A stretch of DNA of 64,000 nucleotides from Membranipora membranacea (taxonomy: Eukaryota > Bryozoa > Gymnolaemata > Cheilostomatida > Membraniporidae): assembly GCA_914767715.1 (NCBI GenBank), contig OU612067.1, positions 33,144,162-33,208,161 on the forward strand, read 5' to 3'. Positions 26,144 through 39,700 of this stretch are shown here, piece by piece. A program made the position numbers and the translations under genes. The notes under the pieces are model-generated. The model searched no databases and had not been told where the DNA came from. It worked only from the letters and a program-made list of their open reading frames with translations. Positions within the stretch are counted from its first letter, which is position 1. Each line of letters opens with the position of its first letter.

Positions 26144-28652
26144 ACTTCGTTGTTCAATTGATCCACAAACAAACTGGTAACCTGAAATAACAGTTGCTGT
26201 ACAGCCTACAATGACATGTTTCTAAGTGTATGTTAGCCTCTGTTTATGCTGTGATTTGAGATTATTTCGGAAATATTGCTGACTACTTGTTTGTAATTTT
26301 CAGTACAATTGTGGGTATGCCAGCGGAAGGACCAGTGGTCTGTCATATAAGACGCCTCTGATCAGTCTGCTGACTCAGAGATCTGTAACTTCACATCAGC
26401 TTCTCTGGTAGAATGTAATGTTACTGCTGTAAACAATATCGGCTCAAGCCCCAGTATATCTGTGTCTGGATATACTCAAGTCAGGGGTAAGATGTCAATA
26501 TAATCAATTGATTAATGGATAGAAGACAGGATAATATGAGAGACTATTGAATATCAGATTTGGAAACTCAATGCTCCATTACATCAGTGAACCACAGATG
26601 TATAATGTCCGATTTGAAGCATGGGGCACGGAGATTCCAAATATGACATCCATTAAGCTCTCAGCTCATTACTTTAGTACTTTTTGCCAAATAATTTGCA
26701 ATGACATGCAGACCTGACGTTTCACAGCAATGAGGCAAGAATCAACACATTATTTACTTATCACATCTTATTGCAGTTCCTGCAGGAATTATTCAACCAT
26801 CCATCTCAATATTAGGTCTGGTGGTTAATCTAGCTATTGCAGAAGTAAGACCAGAAGAACCTGGAGTCAATATTAGGTGAGTATTGATGACAATAGTTCC
26901 TTATCTTAAACTTTGATTTACAAATCGCCACAGTCACCAAATTTTTATAATAGTTATTTGTTGTTAAACAGTTATATAGCAAACAATACAGCAGTAACAG
27001 GCTCGACATAAAAAATGATCATATCTAACATTGTTTGCAAATCCCTAAGTTATTAAAACCTCATGATTTGAAAACTTTGATAGCCCAATCCGTTATGCTG
27101 CTTATCTGTCAATATGAGAAGCTTTCACTGATGGGCATTCTATCCATCATATTGGTACTGTGAACATATCCTCGATTTCTGATGTTGCAGCCACTACAGG
27201 ATAATCATATATAAAGGAGATCATGTGAGACTGGATGAATTTTCTATGGGAGAAATCTGCGATAGAAGCCATGAGTATAACTCTTCACATGCTGATCAGC
27301 TTGGCCTTCCCTGCTAAGTCGCCGCAGAATTAACCCCATTCAGTGGATCTTTCAGTATGGAAATTATTGATGGGTTAGAATACAATGGATTTTTGAATGC
27401 TCCTCTTGAACAAGGGATAAACTACATTGTTTCTGTTGCAGCAATTTTCACACCAAAGGTACAGTGATAACTTCAATGATCGGTGAATTAAAAATATGAG
27501 AAAAAAACACAGCAAAGCAGTAGCCCTATGAAGGAAAACGTGTGTGAATGTGCTTGTGCTGATATCTATCTCAAAATTCATGTCTCAATATAGAAAACAT
27601 GGACCTAGCCACATCTCGTCCAGACAAAAACATTGACATATTCAGTGTTGATGTGAGAAGAATATAGTTCAATATGGCTATTATCTGTTTTTTTTATCGG
27701 ATTATGACCGGTATGAACTCATAACCTATCTACAGCCACAGAGATTCACAGGTTTGATCCAGTAGACAGACAGGCGGTGTTTTCTTGTCTGTATTGAGTT
27801 ATCTGCATATATCACTGATACAGACTTTTCATGGCCCGCAATGCAATGTTTCTTTAAAGGAGGGATTGGCAACAAGCATTCTAGCCTGAAACAATTAGTG
27901 TGAACCCTTTAATCTTACCTTAGGGTGACAATAAAAATACACCATCATCATCAATCCGTATAGCAAAGGTGTTATAAGATTCCGGAATACTGAGACATCT
28001 CAATTTGTCTACCTTCTAAAACTTCAGACCTATGAGTTTGTACGAAGAAAGCAATGGCTATGAAACCTAATTGAGGTACCATGAGTGCTTATATGATTTT
28101 CAAAGACTACAATACCACAGAAAGATTTTCTGATTTTTATCAATGACAGCCTTTTGGTCAGTCTATCTGTTCATGAAGTACACCAACACTAACACCATGA
28201 AGAAGCGCACGATGTGTTTGCACATTGAATGAGGATATGGATGTGGATGAGGATCAGTATGTGTTTTCATATTACATATTATTAAACATTATAACAATAT
28301 ATTCTTGACAGGTGTTATCGTTGGCAATGTAGCACCTGTCATAGTGATTCTGACCACCTTGATGGTTCTTGTGATAATTTTCCTGAGAAGGCAGAGAAGT
28401 ACATCGGCCAACAACGCAGAAGGTACAGAAAACAGAGTGGAGGAAAGACCACCTACATACATGGAGGTTGAGCTTCCAACTTCTGCGGCTCAGTCTATCA
28501 CAGAATACGAAGAGGTCAGCAGATTACCTGTGATTGTATCTAAAAGTGGGGATCCAGAATATGAGAACAGTCAAACCATGAATCCATACGAGTCATTGGA
28601 TGCAATAACTGAGAGTGAAGGGGCAGATCGTCTGTATGAAGGCTTTCAGTAA

Positions 28653-30670
28653 TAACTTCTTTTGAACAGGGCATTCCGTAACTGCGTATGGAGCTTAATT
28701 ACATCAGCCAATATTTTTTACTAACCATTTTTTTTATAAACAGATCAATTGTGGACCGACAGTTGTCTGCCCTAAAGAAAGTAGTGGACAACTCTGAGTT
28801 GCAAGGAAGTAGAACACGACTACAAATATTTCCTCAACATCTATGTTATTGTTTGAGATAATAGTATTGACACTGTGTTTGATTGGTTCCTTTATCTAAA
28901 AAATCAAAACTATTGTTGTTTTTCCTCCAATTGTTATGAACACATTTAATCTCCGCCAGCTAATGGAAATAAGCAAACTATTTTCTCCTCTTTACAAATC
29001 CTCTCGAGATGAAAGTTCCCGTTTAAATAGATTGATGATAGATAAACTTGTGTCTTGGGGACTTAAATTCTCATTTTTATTGTCTGTTGATATCTTATTC
29101 ACAAACAAGTTTTCATCGTAACAATTCTTATTAAAACTTCCTTGTAACTGCCTGGTGTTGTACTAACCTTATCAGATCTACAGACTCTGTGTCTGCTATT
29201 CTTTCTGTATACGCATATATTTTTATAGAAAAAATGTATGAGCGTACTTTGTCCTTTGCTGACTATGACTGATCATCTCCCTTGTCAGGAATGTGCAACT
29301 CATACAAGTTGAAAGCTATTCCTGTAAAGTTTTAGATAATCCCATCCACCCGCTATATTATAATAGCTTTATTTTTAATGATTCCGCACTAACATCTTCT
29401 TGCACACTCAGAAGTTTTTCCAATGCAAGTTGAAAGACTATTTGTACCACATTTACCTGGAGCAACCTGTGATCCATTTTTGTATGCAGATGGTCGTATT
29501 TCAATAACCACATAACCAATGTTAATGATTTTTGATAATAAAATAAGCAACACAGATGTTCTATAACCTCATGATAGCCAAGCCAACAAGAATTTATTTC
29601 TGAGGCTTGTAAAACTTTGTAAAAATAATATTGTTTAGAATGGAATGTGAGCCATGCTCAAGTTAAACTTGTTTGGCAATTATAAAACGCATTAACACTA
29701 CTGCGGCCACACCTGTAATAAGACTCCTATATTTCTATTGTTCGGTATTCAAATTTTTAAACAAAATAATTATTACCAAATGAAATCAATCAATTGGAAC
29801 ACTAATATTGATTCTTATCAACAGCAAACTACTACAATGAAAACTATGCAAAGAGGAAGCTGCAACTCATAGGTCTATGCAATGTCCTGGAGAACATTTG
29901 AATGGTTTTCTCTGCTTGCGATATTTGTGAAAATTTTTACAATGAGAGAAGGTCAGCTTTATGATTAGCACTTAGATGTTGATGAATAATATTTTCACTG
30001 CATACATTTATCGATGCTCTTATGAATGAAACAAATTATCCAATTATCATTCCTTTCAGGGGTATAATAGTGGGTTTAATCAGGTTTTTTGTATGCTTGA
30101 ACTGAAAGAGGAAGTTGGTTTGGCATCACAACATAATATTATCACATCAGCGTAGCAGGCTTGATATACTGTGATGGTCAGAGAAAGAAATAACATGATG
30201 TGATGCTAAGTTCAAGCTACTGATACTTTGTGTTCAGGTATGTTGACTCTTGTATTATATTCTGCCAACAATCCTTGCAAAATTACCTTTACTTATAGGT
30301 ACTGCATTCATTTTAATAGCTCACACCCTTCCGAAGCATTTAATTATACATAGCATAACAAGCCTGTATTGAGATACAGTAAGTAGCCTCGATTACCTGC
30401 TGTCTGCTCCCTAAACCTCTAAATGAATAGACTTACGCATTCAAAGTTTTTTGGAAATATGTCTCGCTTTAGCTCCAATAGGAAGATACTTTCATGGCTA
30501 ATGGTTTGAGGGTTATCAAAAGGTTATGTGGAGAAACCAAAGGCGGTGAGCTGTCATGAGGGGATGTGAAGCTTGAACTCCGACTGCTATGAGAAGAAGG
30601 AAATCTGTATAATTAATTCATTTCATATTTATATTTCCATGGCAGGTGACCACAATAATTCAAAGGAACA
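28653..30670. other. Intergenic: 3' flank of copy 2 and upstream of copy 3
   Basis: The first 0.6 kb aligns with the 3' flanks of copies 1 and 3. The part from about 29.8 kb is related to the region upstream of copy 2. No separate gene is recognised. Confidence 0.55.
30105..30116 (+). promoter_or_regulatory. ETS/PU.1-like site AAAGAGGAAGTT (copy 3)
   Basis: Exact 12-mer about 0.57 kb before the copy 3 start codon, homologous in position to the proximal site of copy 2. A near match (AAAGAGGAAGC) lies 255 bases further upstream at 29850. Confidence 0.4.
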
Positions 30671-30728
30671 ATGATGTCATATCATACACTAATCCATATT
30701 CTATATCTCCTCTCATATGTGAATCAAG
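30671..30728 (+). CDS. Copy 3 exon 1: signal peptide
   Basis: MMSYHTLIHILYLLSYVNQ is a short hydrophobic leader ending in phase 1 at CAAG/GTACGT. Copy 2 has the same exon (MSYHAAICIAYLLAYVKQ). In copy 4 the third codon is TAA. Confidence 0.8.
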
Positions 30729-33700
30729 GTACGTTCTCGGTTGTCAGCGCTTACAAAGTGCATTGGACTTGTGACTTTAAGCAGGTCTTTCTGAACTCAT
30801 ATCATAATGTGCACACATAACTCTTGCCAATTTTATATTCTTGCGTTATCATTTATGGGCCAAAAACTAATTTCTACTATTCTCACACCTTATTCAACAT
30901 TGACATTGATATTTACATACAATCAACGAGAAAATGTAATACATTTTGGTATATCATCTCCAGCAAGGATTTTGTTATTTTTAGGGTTTACATATGGTAT
31001 TGCAAACAATGGGATTGCCACTTCTAGCTCGATTCACAGCAGTAGTGGTGGTGTTGATAAACCTATAGACAATGTGCGACTCCAATCAACAGACACTGAA
31101 TTCTTCAGATCTCAGGATAGTGTTGATCAATGGTGGAGAGTTGATTTAGGAGAGCCGTACTACATCTTGGTTTTTACAGTGTACAGGCAGACAGGAGCTA
31201 ACAAGTATAGTGAGTTTACATAATTGAAGAATATTAACATAGTATGTATGTAGACACCCAGTAAACAATCATACAGGCGCTTAGGCTACCCAAATATTAT
31301 TTCCCAATGTTGACTAAGCTTCACTTGAGTCCCACATGTATCCAATCTTAGAATTTAAACTCAAACTCATTCTCGAAGAATTGAGTGTTAAACTCTCTAG
31401 TCAATAAAGATGTGGTTCTTAAATTCACCATTCTCTCTAAGCAGCTGTATTTTATATCCATCACCTTCATGTACTTATGTGTAATTGGTCCTTAAAAACT
31501 CTGTCTCGACCAACAGAAAACATCTTAAATGTGCAATCGGGTCTAGGAAAGCAAAAAACAACCACTGTTCATATCAAACCTTTGCCATTACCTTGAACAA
31601 AAAAAGTAAATTTGTTTGCACAAGGATATTATTGATTGATTTAACCTTACTTAAAGTGTGAAAATCTAGGGTCTAGAAGGGTCTACAGTATTTTATCTCC
31701 CCTGGCATGGATTCACATTTAAAGGATAAATTACTTACAGTATAACAGTAAGCCTAGCCCGGGCTTACCTAGTACAGTTGCAATGCTGCTCTACTTACAC
31801 TACACATTATCAAAAAACAGTGCTGGACGACGGTAGCGTAGTCAAGGATATTTTAGTGTTAACCCGTAACAGGGGAGATAACATACTGTAGAGTGTAGAC
31901 CCTTCTAGACCCTAGATTTCCGCACCTTGAATTAGGTTAAATCATTCAATAATGTCCTTTTTTATTCATTGCAATGGCAAGGCTTTGATATGAACAGTGT
32001 TTGTTTTTTGCTTTCCTACACACTTTAAAAGAGTACAGCAGAATACCAAAGTTCCTTGTTTCCGAAACGCTAATATCTCTGTTTATTATTTTTACTCATT
32101 TCGACAGTAGTATGATGACACTTTCTATTCCTATGGGTGCACAATTTGGTAACCCCTTATGGTCAATAAACACATATGAGATGAATGAAATTAGGCTTGG
32201 TATTGCTTAGAATCACACAGTGCTCCACTTGATGGTAAAGATTTTTCATTTATTTACCCGTTGCTGGGTAGATTTTGATCAGATTAAAAAGTGTGCTGAC
32301 ATGCGTTAGATCACTGTGAAAAAATGTATGTATTGTGTCTAGTATAGTATTGTTTCAGGGCCAATGCATAGGGTGTAGATACAAAGTAGAGTTCCTATTA
32401 TGATGACATCATTTCTTATCATGACAGCTTACTTCATACTCTTCCAGTTGCTTGGAAGGCTTAAAATGGAAAGTTCCTAATTGGATGAAAATTTGAGAGC
32501 AATACTCTCTGTTAATTAAATTCAGTAAACCCCATTCATCATTATCATCATCTTTAGAGGAGAGATTTAAACAATTGAGCTTGCTCGGAAGGCTTGGAGG
32601 AAATAATCCCAAAGTTCCAAATCCCGAACAGGATAGCTGGAAAACATTACACTCTGTTGATCAGACTGAACTCGATTATGTAGAGTACAACCCAGTGAAC
32701 AATATGCAGGAACCTCCAGCATACCGACGCTTAGCAGTGTACAGTACAAATCCTCTAGGATTTGTCATCAGTGAAGTCAGAGTTCTCGGCATACGTAAGT
32801 TTATAAAATAAAAGCTACACTCTGCTGACCACACTATAATCAAGCAATTGTAATACCTTGCATTTGGTATCAGCTCTTCTAACAAAACTGTTTTTGATCA
32901 TGCTCAATCAGAGCAGCAACTATTTCCGTACAAAATGAGATTGTATACCTTTCAAAGGATAATCAAAGTGTAAAAAATCAGCCTTCCTAAATCCTATCAT
33001 GAACCATCGATGAATGAACTGTAACTTCTCACTTTTCTGACCAATTCCTACAGCGCTCCCTGAATTCAAAGCTACTAACCTCCGAATAAACTCTACATAT
33101 ACAGAACAATCAACCTTCTGTGTGACCTGCCAATGGGACCCTCCATTATCTAACTTTACAGCAGTATCCAATATATTGTCAAAATATCAGGTATGTTGGA
33201 GTGATGACAGGACTGAGAAAGTGATTTATTTAATTATGTTCATTTGTAAGAGCTGTGCAAGCAAAACTCAAACATCCATAATCTCACGGATAATAATCCA
33301 TGGTATTTATAATGCCCACAATCTCTTCGTGTATAGGAATGATACAACTTTAACCGGGTTTAAAAAATAGAAAAAAAAGAATCTTAGGACTCAAATTGGG
33401 CAAAGAAATCTGGCAGTGATTAGCGTTAGAGTATACTTAATAGGGTGTTATAAAGTCAAAACGAGATTACAGTATGTAATAATGGAGTCCTCACCATTGT
33501 TATAATAAGCATCAGCATAAGTTCCTGCTTTGTAAAGAATAGTGTGTGGGATCGAAATAATAAAACTGTGCACCACATTCCAGCCAGTAACCTCAGCCTA
33601 GCCCTTAGAAATTGAGTAGTTCAGAGCCAGATGGGTGGTATGTAATGGAGATTCCAGATCTGACAGCCATTAGGATCTCAACTCATCTCTTGTTTATCAA

Positions 33701-36700
33701 CTTTTACCATATATGGAATGACACAACGTTGCAACCAAAAAATCTTCTTTACCTTATTCACATCATGTTCATTGTTGTTTGAGGAGCCTGCGGTTTGCCT
33801 CTTGATTTATTGCTTACCAAGTTTTTCATGCATGCTATATGCAAACGAATCCATTGTGTTATTAATATTGCCGGAATGATTCGAAAACACAGCAATTCAC
33901 CTAAAAGACTGGTGACCTTATATTTCTAGTGCAGTTTTGATGTTTCAAGATTATTTAAAAATATACATGACTAGTTAAATCACATGAACTGATTTAATAT
34001 GGTCACAAGCCTTCGATACTTTTTGAACATTGTATTTACTAGATGTATCTAAATGTGTACTGATTTCTAGGCTACTTTCAACAATCAATGGCAGACTCTC
34101 GGTCAGAATAGGAGTATGTCAAACTGCAGTATCCCATTCTCTACACTAGTGTCATGCAAAGTGAGAGTACCACCACCATTTTACCTCTACCAAACCAACA
34201 CATCTACAAAAAATATAACAACAGCATGCACAGGTAAAAATATTTATGACCAGATAATGTGCTACATAACTGCTAAATCATTTGTTTGCAGAGGTAAACG
34301 AACTGTCAGAAAACCATAAATATTAGGTATAAAAAGCATCAGAGAGTTACACTCATGAAAGGCAACATACTTTTAAAAAGATATCAAGGTTTTCTTAGAA
34401 TCTTTTATTTTCATCCAATGATGGTCTACTTGACCTTGCAACAGTTCATGCTTGATTCGTTCATCTGATTGATAGCCCCAGCCAACGTGATCGTACAACC
34501 CAATCCAGAGGAGGTAGTTAATCAGGGACAACTCAAGCTGCAGTACACGATTGATTGGGAGGTTTGTTATAAAATTGAATATTATTGATTAATAAATGAG
34601 ATGATGAAAAAAATATCAACCATTGGTGTAATACAAATAATAATAAGAATGAATCTAGCAACTTCTCTAATACAAGATTCAAGGTTTAATCCCTATGGAC
34701 TAGGTAGCACGGTATGGCATGTGTCACATTGTACTCTCTCTCTCTCTCCTTACTTGGGTCTACCATGTGAATAAGTTTCAGCAGTAGAATTCTAATATTT
34801 GAAATGCTGTGGCTCTCAATCTTGTACGTTATGACCTTAGTTGGCATTGGAAATCAGTGGGTTGAAGGACTCAGCTTTGTTCCTGCCATACAAATGGACG
34901 AAATCATCAATTTACATCAAATGAGATTTTCAGAATGACCTAATAATAAATTTTGATTTTTAAGTAGATAACCACTTAATATCAGCTTACAGACAGGAAA
35001 ACTCTTTTTAGGCCCCAGCTGACCCGGTGTGCACAGAATTCCAGGAATATGCCATAGAAATTTCCAGAGGTTCAACGACTGCAGAGATATCTTCTGATGT
35101 ATCAAATATCAAATTAGATACAGACTGGGGACAGCTTCTCTCAGTGAAGATATGGACAGTGAATAGTGATGGTGTAAGATCACCTAATGTAGCTAGCATT
35201 TCTACAACTACTATCTCAACAGGTTAGTAAGATACACTGACAAGTTTATACCGGAAACAACATATAATGTATAGTATAGGTATGTATATTGTATTGTATC
35301 CTTTTGTGATTAAGGCATTTTTTCGTTGAGAGCACTGTTGTAAAAACAAAGGATATGAAATAAAATCTAAACTGACTTAAATAATCCATTCGAAAAAGTG
35401 TAGCTTCTATTGTATTGTATTTTTATGAAACATACACTATCATAACAGTGATGATACAAATTGTATGCTGGTGATAGCTCTCAGTTTAGGTCTTATACAT
35501 AAAGCTGTTGTTATAAAAAGTCATAAAATAGTTTGTTTGGCAACGCTTTGGGCTGAATCTGTAAGCAATTGGAGAGGATATCATTGGGGTTTATTTGAAG
35601 ACAATCCTGTGATGTCACAGGTGGCATTCATCATCTAAAATGGAACTAGAATGTTTACAACAAAGAGAGAAACTAAAATCATTTAGCTGAGGTAATTGTA
35701 AAGCTATACATCGCTCCTCATACTCGAATGCAGGCAGGATAACCCTCAAGGCTGATCTCTGTATACTTTCATGTCTAGCCTCGCTTCCATCAGAGAGAAA
35801 GGTGTAAAATGCTGGCATAGCATAGCATAAAATTGATCTAATAATTATTAGTTATATAAAAAATCTACAGATCCATTTCATTGAGACCAATTGATTTATG
35901 TTTACGCATGAGAAAAAGACAAGCCTGGCACTGAGAGACTAGGTGAGCAATGTGCTTGTTAAACCTGAGCTTTTGGTCGACATAAATTCCTAAAATCTTT
36001 ACATAAGGTTGGGGTAGTAGGAGACTTTCATTTAAATTTACTGCATGAGAAAAATTAGCATGGGTAGATAGTGATCATTGAAGTTTCCTCAGACCATCGT
36101 TGTGTAGCTTCGATTGCTGGTAAAATAGCACTATAATTGTTTACATTAGATACAGCTGTATAAATAGACGTGTCGTCAGCATATTCGAAGTGAGAAAAAT
36201 TAGGGACTTTAAGATCATTAGTTCAGTAGATCAGTTTAGTGCCTTGTGGTGTTCCAACGATCGATGGTATATAGCTTGATGACTGGGCGAGGCCACATCT
36301 TACAGTCTGAAATCGGTCTTGCAGGAAATCAGCAACCAGAGTAGTGATGTTCTTGTTAAAACAGTGACCCCTCATCTTGTTGACTGGGGGATTCGGCTGG
36401 AGTCTGTCAAAACCTTTGCCACCCCTGCTAGTTGGACAAATTCGGTATTCGCTTTGTCCAGGTTTTCACTTAAGTCATCTAGAAGCTGTATTTATGCGGC
36501 CACAGTTTCAATCTTGGGTTGGTAAGCATATTGGTTAGAGTCTACTATTTCTGAGAGTTTACTTTTCATTTTGTTTTAACTTACATCCTCCGATATCTTG
36601 CAAAGATGGAACAGCAAGGAGATGGGACGATAGTCCTTATACTGAGTAGGCGAGGGGATTTTAGGAACAGGTTTTATCTGTGGACATTTCCATTTACATG

Positions 36701-39700
36701 GAAATTCTAATGTTGTTGGGATGTTGTTTATTATGTCCTGTAAGGGTACAGAGATATCTTCTGAGCCCTTGGCGGATACCCAGGTAGGAAAATCTTCGAG
36801 AATGGTTGAGAAGTGTAGCATTTGTATGGCAGTGGTTAGTCTCCGGTGATTCAGTCAAATCTCCACCAACACTAGTATAGTCCAAGTTAAGGCGGTAACT
36901 GAACGTCTCAGCAATATTGGTAGACCATCAATGATGGGTGTAGTCGCTGATGCTGAGGGTTGTCCGGGCTTGGTAATGGAATTTAGCGTATCCGACCATT
37001 GTTTGGTATTCTTGGTGTTGTTCAGTCTCTTTTGAACATAATCTCGTTTAGCCGCTCTGACAGATTTTCGTACCTTTGATCTAGGGCTACACCAGATACA
37101 TTTATTTTCTTCTGATGCTTTGTCTCTTTGTTGCATTGATAGATTGATTGTTTTCATTCTATCACTAACACTAAACGGTGTTGCGAAAAATAGATTGCAG
37201 TACTTTGCTAATATTCGGAGAGAACCTTGCATATGCTGACTAAAATAATGCACCTAGAAAGTAAGGAATAATAGTTATAAAAACTCATTGGGCTTTATGC
37301 TAATGGATCTCAGGAAGCTATCTCTTCCCCAGGAGCTTCGGTATTTGGTATGACGGTAGCGACCCGAAAGACATTATTCAAGAAAATTGTTTATAAAGTG
37401 GTCGCAATCATAGATCATCTGTAACATCAGTGTTTTGGTTCGCTTTTGTATAAAATTGTCCATGCTGTCTATGTCTTCTAACCCTAGTCTCAAGGCTCAT
37501 TTAACTACATCACTAATGTCATTCCTACTTCTAGAAAAAAGGCTAGTATACAATATGGGGAGACAGTACATGAGCAGGGATAACACAAAACTTTTAAATA
37601 GCATACAGTCCAGTGGTTTAGTACTTAGGTAAAGAAAAGTCCGTACAATATACATTCTTTGATTGGCTTTGGTTACAATATTCTCTATGTGGTCTTCAAA
37701 GCGCATTCTGTCGTCTACTTCTACACCTAGATATTATTTTGCACTACTACAAAAGCTTATCTCTGTGGCATTTAATATCAATGGTTCACTGTCTGGTTTA
37801 TCTTGTTTTGTAGAAAATAGCATTTCTTTAGTTTTAGAAGGATTTAAAAGAAGGTCTAAATCAGTGCATTGTTGGGCTATCCTGTTTATCTCAGAAAAGT
37901 AATTACATAAAACTTGGTTGACTCCAATAAATCCTATCACACATGTGTCATCAGCATATTTTAAAATAGTTACGTTGCTCATGCTAGATCTAATCTTAGC
38001 AGTATAAATAGAAAACAAAAGTGGACTTAGTACTGAGCCTTGAGGTGTGCCAGTGTTGGTAGTAATTGGCTTAGACAGCTTATCTTTCACTAATGTTTGT
38101 TGTTTACGTTGGCTTAGAAAACTTGTAATCCAACCAGTTACTTTTGTGTCTAGATGTTAAAGTTGGAGTATGAGGTATTCCACTCTGATAGTGTTGAATA
38201 CAGAGGAAAAATTGAGAAAGAGACATCTAGCACAATGTGAGGATTTAATGTCAATAAAGTTTGTCACAGTAGTTAGGAGGCAGAGTATGGCATCTTGGGT
38301 AGATCTCCCTGGTCTATAGGCATACTGATGTTGGTCGATGGTTGTGTGCTGGATAATATAATATAGTTCTTTATTACTTTTCTCCATGACTTTACAGAGG
38401 CAGCTGGTCAGTGCGATGGGTCTATAGTCTTTTAGCTGAGATGGGGTGTTGACTTTAGATAGTGGTTTTATAATTGCTGATTTCCAAAGGGTTGGCATTG
38501 AATGTTTCTCTATTAATGACTGGAACAGTTTTGTAATGGTAGTAGCTAGTTGATTTTATCATAGACATATCACTTGATGAGACCACGAAGAGGAGTGGTT
38601 ATACAGTCTGGGCGGTCTGATCTTAGTCTGTCAGTTTTAAAGGACAATGGCGGTCTGAGATTTCATCTATTATTTGGTGGAGAGCTTCTACTTTGAAGTG
38701 AACTGTTGTGGCAGATAGAACAGCATCCCAAATTTGTTTTGCAAGGTCGAGTAATACTTGGGTTTTCCGATGTTTATGTCCAATCCTCTTGGTTGATCTG
38801 ATAAATTTAGGTGGCTTGATCGAGTGATTACTCTTATTGAACACACAGCGATGGTCATTTTTGCTTATAGGTGCTAGTTGTATCGCTGGCCGATACTCTG
38901 CTATATTGGTGAGTACTAAGTCAAGCTTGGCGTCACTTCTAGTGTTGAAATTAATGAGGTTTTCGATGCCATGCTGAGAGCATATGTCCTCAATAGGAAG
39001 ACGATTAAAGTTGCCTGTAATTACAAATTTTGCAAGTTGGTGGTTCTTACACAAGGACACAGAGCCTTCTCAGGTCAGTTCTGTGTTTTGGTAAGGCCAG
39101 AGTCCTGAGGGGTATTTGAATAAAATCACAGGTGAATTGGTTAGATGAATTTGTTTAAGGTCAGTATTCGTAAAGTTCATTTATTGATTTGCATGTTTGT
39201 TTTTCGCAACTTAGTTTGAAGGCTTTACGGACCTGACGATTTGGATCCTTGAGATCGTCAACGGTTAAGAAGTGATTGTCAGATGGCAAGAGATGACACT
39301 CTCAATGGATGCCTTGTAGCATAGCCTGATGGTCTAGTTTTTATAGTCTTCTCATAATATATAGATATTTGCTGATTTTATCTGTGATTCTCTCTGAGAA
39401 TCAAATTTTGAGGTGACTATGGTGCTGAGGTATTTGTATTTCTCAACTCTTTCGATGCTATTCTGTTTGATGGTGAGTGGGTCTGAGTTGGGGCCATGAA
39501 CTTGTAAAGAACAATTCTTTGGTTTTGCTGGAATTGACCTCGACTTGTATGTTCAAATTTCCCCTCTATTTATATTTTCTAGTATGTAACGTCAGCGTAT
39601 TTTAGTATGGAGAATTTGGTTTGAGATGAATTCATTGTCTCAACATACAGGGAAACCAGAATAGGCGAGAACACAGATATTGCAAGGGCTATAGGCTGGT

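Larger units (their letters stand above)
18085..28652 (+). pseudogene. Receptor copy 2: near-complete but disrupted (lectin, 8 FN3, tail)
   Basis: Exons: signal peptide 18085-18139; lectin-like 18412-18639, 18840-19079; FN3-1 19199-19335, 20552-20714; FN3-2 21065-21150, 21370-21580; FN3-3 22142-22251, 22587-22761; FN3-4 23029-23120, 23284-23521; FN3-5 23666-23775, 24051-24213; FN3-6 24546-24634, 24943-25132; FN3-7 25545-25648, 26304-26486; FN3-8 26777-26875, 27191-27458; linker 27700-27751; TM/tail 28312-28652. Phases fit through the first FN3-7 exon. Lesions: TGA at 21118 in FN3-2, a 7-nt loss in 26304-26486, a 1-nt loss in 26777-26875, TAA in 27191-27458 (LGLPC-stop), linker acceptor AG changed to CG, and the CCP exon deleted. 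Lectin hallmarks are intact (NQWWSVDLGDQPYFILEF). The tail is intact, with PPTY, TEYEEV, PEYEN, NPYESL and LYEGF. A truncated secreted product of about 330 residues (lectin plus FN3-1) could still be made. If the stop were polymorphic, other alleles may be live. Confidence 0.85.
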
